A stretch of 64,000 nucleotides of DNA from Nesterenkonia halophila (GTDB lineage: Bacteria > Actinomycetota > Actinomycetes > Actinomycetales > Micrococcaceae). The first letter of the stretch is position 1, and each line of letters begins with the position of its first letter. Under the pieces are notes generated by a model. It was not told the DNA's origin. It was given only the letters and a program-made list of their open reading frames with translations, and made no database searches. The translations under genes were made by a program, and so were the position numbers. Below, piece after piece: positions 15,618 to 23,096 of the stretch. The DNA lies in the NCBI RefSeq assembly GCF_009467795.1, contig NZ_WIAX01000013.1, positions 186,001 through 250,000 on the forward strand, given 5' to 3'.

Positions 15618-16510
15618 GCTTCGAGCTCTCGCTGAACACCGGCACCACCCCGCAGCTCTCGCTGCGCGAGGCCGTCGAGGCCGTCGCCGCCGCCGGACTG
15701 GAGCACATAGGCCCGTGGCGGCATCTGCTGGCCGACGCCGGCGGGGCCGAGGCCGCCGCGAGGATCATCGCCGAGGCCGGACTGAGCGCGACCACGCTCT
15801 GCCGCGGCGGATTCCTCACCCCGTCCGAGCCCGCCCAGCGGGCCGAGGCGCTGGAGTCGAACCGGGCCGCGATCCGCGAGGCGGCGACGATCGGCGCGGA
15901 CGAGCTGATCATGGTCGTCGGCGGGCTGCCCTCGGCGGCGCATCTGCTCGGCGGCTCCGGCGACCGCTCGGACACGTCCATCGTCGACGCCAGAGCCCGG
16001 ATGTCCGAGGGGATCGCCGAGCTCGTCCCCTACGCCGCCGAGCACGGCATCCGCCTGGTGCTCGAGCCGCTGCACCCGATGTACGCCGCCGACCGCGCAG
16101 TGCTCTCCACCCTGGGCGAGGCGCTGGACGTCGCCGGCGAGCACCCGGCCGAGACCGTCGGCGTCGTCGTCGACACCTTCCACGTGTGGTGGGACCCGCA
16201 GTTGGGCGAACAGATCGCCCGCGCCGGCCGCGAGGGGCGCATCGCCAGCTACCAGGTCTGCGACTTCAACCTGCCCATCGCCTCCGATGCGCTGAAGTCC
16301 CGCGGAATGATGGGCGACGGGCACGTCGACTTCGCCACGATCAGCCGCTGGGTGGCCGAGGCCGGCTACACCGGCCCGGTGGAGGTGGAGATCTTCAACG
16401 AGGAGATCAACTCCCAGGACGCGGCCACCACGCTGGAGACGATGACGGCCCGCTACGGCGAGCTGGTGCTGCCGGCGCTGCAGGCCGCCGCCCCGGCGCC
16501 GGCGCCCTGA
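15614..16510 (+). CDS. Sugar phosphate isomerase/epimerase family protein (TIM barrel)
   Basis: A 298-residue xylose-isomerase-like TIM barrel. Likely metal-binding acidic and histidine residues lie in LVLEPLHPMY, VVDTFHVWWDP, YQVCDFN and VEVEIFNEE. Its ATG overlaps the DUF993 stop (ATGA) and AGGAGG lies seven bases upstream. Such proteins epimerise or isomerise keto-sugars or act as dehydratases on inositol-type compounds. Together with the two preceding genes it forms a three-step catabolic unit of unknown substrate. The long inverted repeat just after the gene may end or attenuate transcription. Confidence 0.8.
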   Translation: MSFELSLNTGTTPQLSLREAVEAVAAAGLEHIGPWRHLLADAGGAEAAARIIAEAGLSATTLCRGGFLTPSEPAQRAEALESNRAAIREAATIGADELIMVVGGLPSAAHLLGGSGDRSDTSIVDARARMSEGIAELVPYAAEHGIRLVLEPLHPMYAADRAVLSTLGEALDVAGEHPAETVGVVVDTFHVWWDPQLGEQIARAGREGRIASYQVCDFNLPIASDALKSRGMMGDGHVDFATISRWVAEAGYTGPVEVEIFNEEINSQDAATTLETMTARYGELVLPALQAAAPAPAP

Positions 16511-16556
16511 GCCGTCCGCCGACCCCCGCGAGACCGTCGAGAGCCCGCCGGCGGGC

Positions 16557-16638
16557 ATCGAGCGGCCGCTCCTGACGACGTTCTGCCGCCCCACGCCCGC
16601 CGCAGGGCCGCAGATCTCGTCAGGAGCGGCCGCTCGAT
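16557..16638. terminator. Perfect 22-bp inverted repeat with 38-base loop
   Basis: Arms 16557-16578 and 16617-16638 are exact reverse complements; each contains the palindrome AGCGGCCGCT. The repeat lies between two plus-strand genes 167 bases apart. It is a strong transcript-ending or attenuating hairpin, or a recombination remnant. Confidence 0.6.
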
Positions 16639-16677
16639 CCAGCCGCATTCCGACCCATCCGCATTCCGAGGAGAGAG

Positions 16678-18801
16678 ATGACCGACGACGTCGACGACGC
16701 ACCCCGCAGCCCGACTTCCGTGCTGCTGGTGGGACTGGACGGCTTCGGCCGCCAGCACCTGGCGAACCTCGAGCGGCTGGCCGCGTGCGGCCGCGCCGAG
16801 CTCATCGCCGGGGCCAGCCTGACCGATCCAGGACCGGAGGTCCGCGGGAACATCCCGGTCCACGCCACGCTGGGCGAGGCGCGCAAGGCCGGGCACCGTC
16901 CCGACGTCGTCATCATCTCCACCCCGATCAACACGCATTTCGACCTCGCCCGCGAGGCGATGGACATGGGCGCCGACGTGCTGCTGGAGAAGCCGCCGAC
17001 GGCGACGCTCGCCCAGCACCGCGAGCTGCTGGCCCATGCCGAGGCCGCCGGCCGCCGGGTGCAGGTGGGCTTCCAGTCCATCGGCTCCCACGCGCTGGCG
17101 GCGATCGAGCAGCTGCTCGCCGCGCCGCAGGCCCCGGGCGGGATCGGGGAGCTGCGCGCGGTCTCGGCCACCGGGCTGTGGCTGCGCCGGCAGGCCTACT
17201 ACGACCGCGCCCCGTGGGCCGGCCGACGGGTGCTCGACGGCGTCGAAGTCGTCGACGGCGTGGTCACCAATCCGCTGGCCCATGCAGTGCGCACTGCACT
17301 GCACGTCGCCGGCGCGCGGCGGGCCGCCGACGTCGACGACGTCGCCGTCGAGCTGCACCACGCCCATCGCATCGAGGCCGACGACACCTCCATCGTGCGG
17401 CTGCGCACCGCCTCCGGACTGCCGGTCACCGCCGCGCTGACGCTCTGCGCGCCGGAGGATCAGGAGCAGGACCCGTGGGTGACCGTGCACGGCACCGAAG
17501 GCCAGGCGGTGCTGTACTACACCCGGGACGAGCTGGTCATCGCCCCGAACCGCGAGGCCCCGCAGAATGCCGACGACGCCGGGGAGCCGCGCACTGTCGT
17601 CCACGGCCGGACGGACCTGCTGGAGAACCTGCTCGACGTCCGCGAGGGTGCCGCCGCGGCGCTGCTCTCCCCGCTGGCCGACGCCGACGCGTTCATGCAG
17701 GTCCTCGAGGCGGTGCGCACCGCCGACGAGCCCGCGACGATCGCCGAGGAGCACCTGGTCCAGGTCGACTCCGGCCCGGAGCGGCACCCGGTCATCCCGC
17801 ACGTCGCCGACTACCTGGCCCGGGCGACGAAGGCGCCGTCGACGTTCTCCTCGCTCGGCGCCCCCTGGGCCGCCTCGCCGGCGACCGACGGCGAGCTGCG
17901 GCTGGGCGAGCAGACCCTCGCGACGCTGCGCACCGGCGAGGACGTCTCGCCGACCGACTCCCCGCGACCGTTCCTCGACCGGGTGCGCACCCGCGGCGGC
18001 GTCGTCGTCACCGACCAGCAGCCGCTGGACCACACCTGGCATCTGGGCGTCTCGGCGGCGCTGCAGGATGTCGACGGCACGAACTTCTGGGGCGGACGGA
18101 CCTACACCCGCGACGCCGGCCGCTACATCTGGCGCGAGGACCACGGGCGCATCCGGGCCGCCGAGCAGCGACTGGAGCACGACGTCGCCGCGCTCGGCGG
18201 CGGCTCCCGGCTGGATCAGCGGCTGGAGTGGCTCGACCACCGCGGCACGGCGCTGCTGGCCGAGGAGCGGGCGGTCGCCGTCGCCGGCCTCGACGCCGAC
18301 AGCGCCGGGGCCGACGACGCCTGGGCGCTGGATCTCTCCTTCGCGCTGACCTCCGCGGTCGAGCGGACCGTGATGCTGGGCAGCCCGGGGTCCAACGGGC
18401 GCGTCGGCGGCGGCTACGGCGGCTTCTTCTGGCGGCTGCCCGCCGTCGAGGACGCCACCATCTGCACCGCCGAGGCCGAGGGCGAGGAGGCGGTGCACGG
18501 CAGCGTCACCGACTGGCTGATGTACTCCGGCCGCTTCGGCTCGGAGCACGGCGGCGGCGAGGCCACGCTGGTGCTGGCCTCGACCGATGCCGACCCGTGG
18601 TTCGTGCGCTGCTCGGGCTACCCCGGCGTCGGGATGTCGCTGGCCTGGGACGCACCGGTGGCCGCCGAACCCGGCCGCGAGGTGGCGCGCCGAGTGCGCG
18701 TCGCCGTCGTCGACGGCCGACTGGACCGTGACCGGGCCGCCGCCCTCGGCGAGCGGCTGATCAGCGAGCCGGCCGCGGCGCCGGCGGAGGAGCGAGCATG
18801 A
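16678..18801 (+). CDS. Gfo/Idh oxidoreductase fused to a DUF6807 (PmoA-like) domain
   Basis: A 707-residue two-domain protein. Residues about 10-345 are a Gfo/Idh dehydrogenase: Rossmann start VLLVGLDGFGRQHLANLERL and EKPPTATL near residue 103. Residues about 395-700 match the DUF6807/PmoA-like beta-sandwich: HTWHLGVSAALQDVDGTNFW, WLDHRG, GGYGGFFWRLP. In many genomes these are separate neighbouring genes, so this is a natural Rosetta-stone fusion. GAGGAGAG precedes the ATG. It follows the 22-bp inverted repeat and its stop overlaps the M24-like gene. Confidence 0.8.
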   Translation: MTDDVDDAPRSPTSVLLVGLDGFGRQHLANLERLAACGRAELIAGASLTDPGPEVRGNIPVHATLGEARKAGHRPDVVIISTPINTHFDLAREAMDMGADVLLEKPPTATLAQHRELLAHAEAAGRRVQVGFQSIGSHALAAIEQLLAAPQAPGGIGELRAVSATGLWLRRQAYYDRAPWAGRRVLDGVEVVDGVVTNPLAHAVRTALHVAGARRAADVDDVAVELHHAHRIEADDTSIVRLRTASGLPVTAALTLCAPEDQEQDPWVTVHGTEGQAVLYYTRDELVIAPNREAPQNADDAGEPRTVVHGRTDLLENLLDVREGAAAALLSPLADADAFMQVLEAVRTADEPATIAEEHLVQVDSGPERHPVIPHVADYLARATKAPSTFSSLGAPWAASPATDGELRLGEQTLATLRTGEDVSPTDSPRPFLDRVRTRGGVVVTDQQPLDHTWHLGVSAALQDVDGTNFWGGRTYTRDAGRYIWREDHGRIRAAEQRLEHDVAALGGGSRLDQRLEWLDHRGTALLAEERAVAVAGLDADSAGADDAWALDLSFALTSAVERTVMLGSPGSNGRVGGGYGGFFWRLPAVEDATICTAEAEGEEAVHGSVTDWLMYSGRFGSEHGGGEATLVLASTDADPWFVRCSGYPGVGMSLAWDAPVAAEPGREVARRVRVAVVDGRLDRDRAAALGERLISEPAAAPAEERA

Positions 18802-19967
18802 CGCAGCAGACCCCTGGGACGCAGCAGTCTCAGCAAGCCCAGCAGACCCAGCAGATGCGTCCGGTCGAGGAGCTGGCCGCCAAACACCGCCGGCTGGTCG
18901 GCGTGCTCGACGACGTCGGCGCCGACGGACTGGTGCTCTCCTCCGAGGGCGCGCTCTCCTGGCTGCTGGTCGGCGCCCGGGTGCACATCAGCCTGGCCGG
19001 CGCGCCGATCCTGCGGGCGCTGGTGACCCGCGAGGGCGTGGAGATCGGGGTGTTCTCCAACGAGGCCGCCCGCATCCGCGAGGAGGAGCTGGCGCATCTG
19101 GCCGGCGCGCTCGACGACGGCACCATCACCCTGCATCCGATCGCCTGGCACGCCGACGTCGACGCCGTCGCCTCCTGGTTCCCGGCCGCGGCGGGCTGGC
19201 GGCTGGCCGAGGAGGCCTCGGCCGCGCTGCCGCTGCGCGCCGCCCGCGCCAGCCTGCTGGCCCCGGAGGTCGAGCGCTACCGGGCGCTGTGCCGCGAGTC
19301 CGCCGAGGTGCTCACCGACGTGCTCTCGGCGACGACGCCGCAGACCTCCGAGTTCCAGCTCGCCGCCGAGCTGGGCGGCGCGCTGACCGCCCGCGGGGCG
19401 GAACCGGTGGTGCTGCTGGCCCAGGGCGCCGCGCGGGCCGTCCACCGGCACCCGCTGCCGACGTCGGGGCCGCTGGGCCGCCGGGCCATGGCGGTGGTCT
19501 GCGCCCGCCGCGGCGGGCTGATCGCCAACGTCACCCGGTGGGTTGGCTTCGGCGAACCGGTCGATGGCGAGGACGCGCTGGATGCGGCGATCCTCGACGT
19601 CGAGGCCGACATCTTCGCCGCCCTGCGCCCCGGCGTCGCGCTGGCCGACGTGCTGGAGACGATCCAGCAGGCCTATCCGGCCCGCGGCTTCGACGCGGAG
19701 GAGTGGACCCAGCACCACCAGGGCGGAGCGGCCGGCTATCAGGGCCGCGACCCGCGGGTCTCCCCCGGGGTGCGCGATGTGCTGCACCCCGACCAGGCCT
19801 TCGCCTTCAATCCGACCGCCTTCGACGCGCGGCGGGGCCTCGGCGCGAAGGTCGAGGACACCGTGCTGATGCGTCAGGATGGAGAGGTCGAGGTCCTCAG
19901 CCTCGACCCGCGCTGGCCGAGCATCGAGGTCGCCGGACGCGACCGGCCGGCGACGCTGCGGCGCTGA
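18798..19967 (+). CDS. M24 (creatinase/prolidase) family protein lacking most metal ligands
   Basis: A 389-residue pita-bread-fold protein with a Gln-rich leader (residues 1-20), an N-terminal creatinase-like domain and a C-terminal M24 domain. Classical M24 peptidases use Asp, Asp, His, Glu, Glu. Here the segment that normally holds both Asp reads VCARRGGLIANVTRW. The His region (HHQGGAAGYQGRD) and last Glu (KVEDTVLM) remain. The first Glu position reads FAFNPTAF. It is therefore probably a metal-independent creatinase-like hydrolase or a non-enzymatic member. It is coupled by ATGA overlap to the Gfo/Idh-DUF6807 gene. Confidence 0.75.
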   Translation: MTQQTPGTQQSQQAQQTQQMRPVEELAAKHRRLVGVLDDVGADGLVLSSEGALSWLLVGARVHISLAGAPILRALVTREGVEIGVFSNEAARIREEELAHLAGALDDGTITLHPIAWHADVDAVASWFPAAAGWRLAEEASAALPLRAARASLLAPEVERYRALCRESAEVLTDVLSATTPQTSEFQLAAELGGALTARGAEPVVLLAQGAARAVHRHPLPTSGPLGRRAMAVVCARRGGLIANVTRWVGFGEPVDGEDALDAAILDVEADIFAALRPGVALADVLETIQQAYPARGFDAEEWTQHHQGGAAGYQGRDPRVSPGVRDVLHPDQAFAFNPTAFDARRGLGAKVEDTVLMRQDGEVEVLSLDPRWPSIEVAGRDRPATLRR

Positions 19968-20031
19968 GCGCCGGCGTCGAATCTCGATTAGGCTGAACGT
20001 GACAAGTCCCACTCGACCAAGGAGAGTCCCC

Positions 20032-20460
20032 ATGTCAGCACCGATCATCGTCGGCGTGGACGGCAGCGAGACCGCCCGCAAGGCGGCCGAGCAGGCGCTC
20101 GAGCTCGCCCGCGCGCTGGACGCCGAGCTCAAGGTGATCTCGGCCTACAGCCAGGACCGCAGCGAGACCATCCAGAGCGGCTCCGACAAGTGGGTCGTCT
20201 CCGACGCCGACAACGCGCTGCACACCGCAGAGAAGGTCGTCGCCTCGCTGGACACCGACGGCGTGACGGTCACCCCGGGCGCAGAGTTCGGCCGGCCCGC
20301 CGAGGCGCTGCTGGCCGCCGCGGAGAAGAACGACGCGCAGATGATCGTCGTCGGCAACCAGCGCATCCGCGGCATGGGCCGCGTGCTGGGCAGCATCGCC
20401 ACCTCGGTGGCGCACAACGCCGACTGCGACGTGCACATCGCCAACACCTACACGGCCTGA
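20032..20460 (+). CDS. Universal stress protein (UspA family)
   Basis: A 142-residue single-domain Usp: IIVGVDGSETARKA at the N-terminus, a DAQMIVVGNQ strand and the nucleotide-binding loop GMGRVLGSIATSVAHNADCDVHI (compare G-2x-G-9x-G-S/T). AAGGAG lies eight bases before the ATG. It starts 64 bases after the M24-like gene in the same direction and ends in a long bidirectional hairpin. Its role in sugar use is unclear; such proteins bind ATP and modulate stress responses. Confidence 0.9.
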   Translation: MSAPIIVGVDGSETARKAAEQALELARALDAELKVISAYSQDRSETIQSGSDKWVVSDADNALHTAEKVVASLDTDGVTVTPGAEFGRPAEALLAAAEKNDAQMIVVGNQRIRGMGRVLGSIATSVAHNADCDVHIANTYTA

Positions 20461-20495
20461 GGCGCCCCTTCCCGCTGGGGTGCTTCCGCCGGGGA

Positions 20496-20551
20496 TGACT
20501 CCGTGGGACAGGTGGGAATGCGCACTCATTCCCACCTGTCCCACGGAGTCA
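20496..20551. terminator. Perfect 25-bp inverted repeat, bidirectional terminator
   Basis: Arms 20496-20520 and 20527-20551 are exact reverse complements with a six-base loop. It lies between the convergent universal stress and rhamnogalacturonan lyase genes. Related hairpins occur at 22991-23046 and 25530-25585, each just downstream of another minus-strand gene. Confidence 0.8.
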
Positions 20552-20570
20552 ACGCCCGGGGAGCCGGAGC

Positions 20571-22859
20571 TCAGTCGTCGGCGGGCACTGTCACCGTGAC
20601 CGCCTCGGAGGCCGTCTCGCCGGCGTCGTTGCTCGCGACCACCTGGACCTCGTGCTGACCGGGGCCGACGTCGTCGGCCTCCAGCTTCACATCCTGATCC
20701 CTCGGCGTGCGGTCCTCGACCTGCGCCGTCGCCCGTTCCTCGCCGTCGACGATGAGCGCGAACCGTGTGCCGTTGACCTCGCCCTCGGCGATGGTCGCCT
20801 CCACCCGCAGCTTGCCGACTTCGGCGTCCTCGACGTCGACCGTCACCGGCCCCGGCGCGCCGTCGGCGGCGTCGGGGACATCCTCGAACTCCGGCGCCTC
20901 GGCGGTGTAGTCCAGCCGCGGCGCCGGCGGCTGTTCCATGCCTTCGCCGAGGAAGTAGGAAGTGTGCGGCGGCTGGTTGTAGGCGGTGTTCTGCCAGGCG
21001 ATCGACAGCCGGTACTGCGAGTCGGACATCGGCGTGCGCAGCCGGTGCTCAGTGGGGATCACCGTGGTGGCGATGCGCAGCGCCGTCGAGTCCTCGGTGC
21101 GAGTGACGATCTCCTCGCGCCAGTCGCCCAGCAGGTCGGCCTGTACTGCGACATTGCCCTTGGTGCCGTTGTTGCTCAGCGTGCCTTCGGCCCGGTAGAG
21201 CTCCTCCTCCGTCTCCTCCTCGTAGTTCCACGTCGAGATGGTCGGCACGCCCGTGCCGGACTCGGCGTCGTAGTCGTGGTCGGTGATCTCGCGCAGCAGA
21301 TCGCCGTCCCACCAGGTGAGGAAGTTCGCCGCGGGGATGGTCTCGGAGATGAGCTCGCCGGAGGCGGACTTCAGCTGACCCGTCCGTGAGTCCCAGGAGG
21401 CGTCGCCGCCGACGGCCCAGCCCTCGGCGCCGGGGTGGCGCGGGTCGATGTCGCCCATGGCCGCCCGGCCGGTGTCGGTCTCGCCGGGAATGTCCCAGAG
21501 GATCTCTCCGGTGGCGGCGTCGCGCAGCGTCGCACCGCGCCCGCCGGAGGCGCCGATGTCCTCGTGGGCGGAGAAGACCTCCTGGCCGGGGCGCGATGGG
21601 TCGAAGTCGGAGACGTGCTGGGCGTCGCCGTGGCCGAGGCCGGTGTTGTACAGCGCGGAGCCGTCGTCGTCGAGGGTCATCGAGCCGTAGACGATCTCGT
21701 CCTTCCCGTCGCCGTCGACGTCGTTGACCGAGAGGCTGTGGTTGCCCTGGCCTTCATACTCGTCGCCGGCTTCGTCACTGTCGAAGACCCAGCGCGAGCT
21801 CAGTTCCTCGCCGTCGAAGTCCACCGCCCAGATCACCGCGCGGGTGTAGTAGCCGCGGGCGAAGACGGCGCTCGGCGACTGCCCGTCCAGATACGCGGTG
21901 CCGGCGAGGAACCGGTCGGAGCGGTTGCCGTAGTCATCGCCCCAGTTCTCGAGATCGCCGCGCGGAGGCACATAGTCGACCGTGTCGACGGCCGCACCGG
22001 TCTCGCCGTCGAAGACGGTCAGGTACTCAGGCCCCTCGAGGACGCGTCCCTCGGAGTTGCGATGGTCGGCCTCGGGGTCGCCGATCGCCCCTCCGGTGCC
22101 GTCGACCGTGCCGTCGGCCGTCTTGGCCATGACCTCGGAGCGCCCGTCGCCGTCATAGTCGAAGACCTGGAACTGCGTGTAGTGCGCTCCGGCACGGATG
22201 TTCTTCCCCAGGTCGATGCGCCAGAGCTGCGTGCCGTCCATCTCATAGGCGTCGAGCATGACGCTGCCGGTATATCCGCTGTGCGCGTTGTCCTTGGCGT
22301 TGGTGGGATACCACTTGACGATGAACTCGTACTCGCCGTCACCGTCGACGTCGCCGATGGAGGTGTCGTTGGCGGTGTAGCTGTAGTCCACGCCGTCCGG
22401 CGTCGTGCCGCCCTCGGGCTTCTGCAGCGGGATGTCGCGCGTCTGGCCGCCCCAGGTACTGAACTCCTCGGTGGCCCAGCGCTCGACGCCGTCGACGACG
22501 GTGCTCACCCGGTAGGTCGCCCCGGCCGCGCCGTCGGGGTCCTGGAGGCTGGTCGCCTCGGTGAGCGGCTCCTCGGTGATCCGCTCGCCGTCGCGGTAGA
22601 CGTGGAAGGCCAGGTCCTGCGGATCGTCGCCGAGCAGCCGCCAGCCGACATGCACGCCGTCGCCGGTCGCGGCGGCGACGGGGGCGCGGTCGATGCGCTC
22701 CGCCTGGCGGGCGAGCGCGGAATCCTGCGACGATGCGCCGTCGGACCCGCCGGACGGCTCCGGCGCCGCGGCGGCTCCCCCGGCGGCGCCGAGGAGCAGA
22801 CTGCCGGCCGCCGCGGCCGAGACGCCGGCCGACAGCGGTGATCTGAAACGATTCACCAT
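20571..22859 (-). CDS. Secreted rhamnogalacturonan lyase, PL11 family
   Basis: A 762-residue exoenzyme with an N-terminal signal peptide (MVNRFRSPL, then an Ala/Gly-rich hydrophobic stretch to about residue 35). The catalytic region resembles YesW/YesX-type lyases: an eight-bladed-propeller-like fold with calcium-loop repeats (DVDGDGEYEF, DYDGDGRSEV, DVDGDGKDEI) and the conserved NTAYNQPPHTSYFLG near the end. An Ig-like domain occupies about residues 670-760. It should cleave the rhamnose-galacturonate backbone of rhamnogalacturonan I by beta-elimination outside the cell. The start shares MVNRFR(S/T)PL(S/T)AG with the acetylesterase next door, and the two upstream regions are duplicated. Confidence 0.92.
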   Translation of the reverse strand: MVNRFRSPLSAGVSAAAAGSLLLGAAGGAAAAPEPSGGSDGASSQDSALARQAERIDRAPVAAATGDGVHVGWRLLGDDPQDLAFHVYRDGERITEEPLTEATSLQDPDGAAGATYRVSTVVDGVERWATEEFSTWGGQTRDIPLQKPEGGTTPDGVDYSYTANDTSIGDVDGDGEYEFIVKWYPTNAKDNAHSGYTGSVMLDAYEMDGTQLWRIDLGKNIRAGAHYTQFQVFDYDGDGRSEVMAKTADGTVDGTGGAIGDPEADHRNSEGRVLEGPEYLTVFDGETGAAVDTVDYVPPRGDLENWGDDYGNRSDRFLAGTAYLDGQSPSAVFARGYYTRAVIWAVDFDGEELSSRWVFDSDEAGDEYEGQGNHSLSVNDVDGDGKDEIVYGSMTLDDDGSALYNTGLGHGDAQHVSDFDPSRPGQEVFSAHEDIGASGGRGATLRDAATGEILWDIPGETDTGRAAMGDIDPRHPGAEGWAVGGDASWDSRTGQLKSASGELISETIPAANFLTWWDGDLLREITDHDYDAESGTGVPTISTWNYEEETEEELYRAEGTLSNNGTKGNVAVQADLLGDWREEIVTRTEDSTALRIATTVIPTEHRLRTPMSDSQYRLSIAWQNTAYNQPPHTSYFLGEGMEQPPAPRLDYTAEAPEFEDVPDAADGAPGPVTVDVEDAEVGKLRVEATIAEGEVNGTRFALIVDGEERATAQVEDRTPRDQDVKLEADDVGPGQHEVQVVASNDAGETASEAVTVTVPADD

Positions 22860-22870
22860 TGATCGTTCCT
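22856..22870 (+). promoter_or_regulatory. Candidate operator overlapping the lyase start codon (site F)
   Basis: CCATTGATCGTTCCT overlaps the start codon and ribosome-binding site of the lyase gene. It matches the regulator-proximal site CTATTGATCGTTCTG at 12 of 15 positions. The acetylesterase gene has no equivalent here. Confidence 0.3.
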
Positions 22871-22895
22871 CTCCGAATATCGAGAACAGATACGA

Positions 22896-22917
22896 GGGGT
22901 CGCCGACTGACGACCCC
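22896..22917 (-). promoter_or_regulatory. Conserved 5'-leader hairpin of the lyase transcript
   Basis: GGGGTCG and CGACCCC flank the loop CCGACTGA. The same loop occurs at 25434-25457 with stem TGGGTCG/CGACCCA, that is, with a compensating base-pair change. This suggests a selected RNA structure. Confidence 0.5.
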
Positions 22918-22923
22918 TGGAGA

Positions 22924-22955
22924 ACGTAAGGCACATCACATGTAACGATCAATAG
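22924..22955 (-). promoter_or_regulatory. Promoter region with operator (site B)
   Basis: On the minus strand CTATTGATCGTTACA (22955-22941) supplies a -35-like TTGATC. Seventeen bases on lies TTACGT, a weak -10. The same arrangement and spacing recur at 25463-25494. Overlap of the TGATCG motif with the -35 suggests repression. Confidence 0.4.
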
Positions 22956-22990
22956 CCTGAGCATGCCGTCTGAGCATCGCCACCTCAGGA

Positions 22991-23046
22991 TGACTCCGCG
23001 GCACGTGTGGGAATGTTCGCGCTTTCCCGCACCTTCCACGGCGTCA
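22991..23046 (-). terminator. Hairpin terminator of the acetylesterase gene (degenerate family member)
   Basis: Arms beginning TGACTCCG and ending GGCGTCA pair imperfectly over about 24 bases. The element is about 50 bases downstream of the acetylesterase stop and is the most diverged of the three related hairpins. Confidence 0.55.
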
Positions 23047-23096
23047 TCGCCCCGGAATCATAGCCCCGAGGTCATCCACCCGGGAGGCCTCGAGAC

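Noticed and set aside
16557-16638. Long inverted repeat considered as insertion-sequence ends
   Set aside because: The enclosed 38 bases are far too short for a transposase and no target duplication was seen. A terminator or attenuator is simpler.
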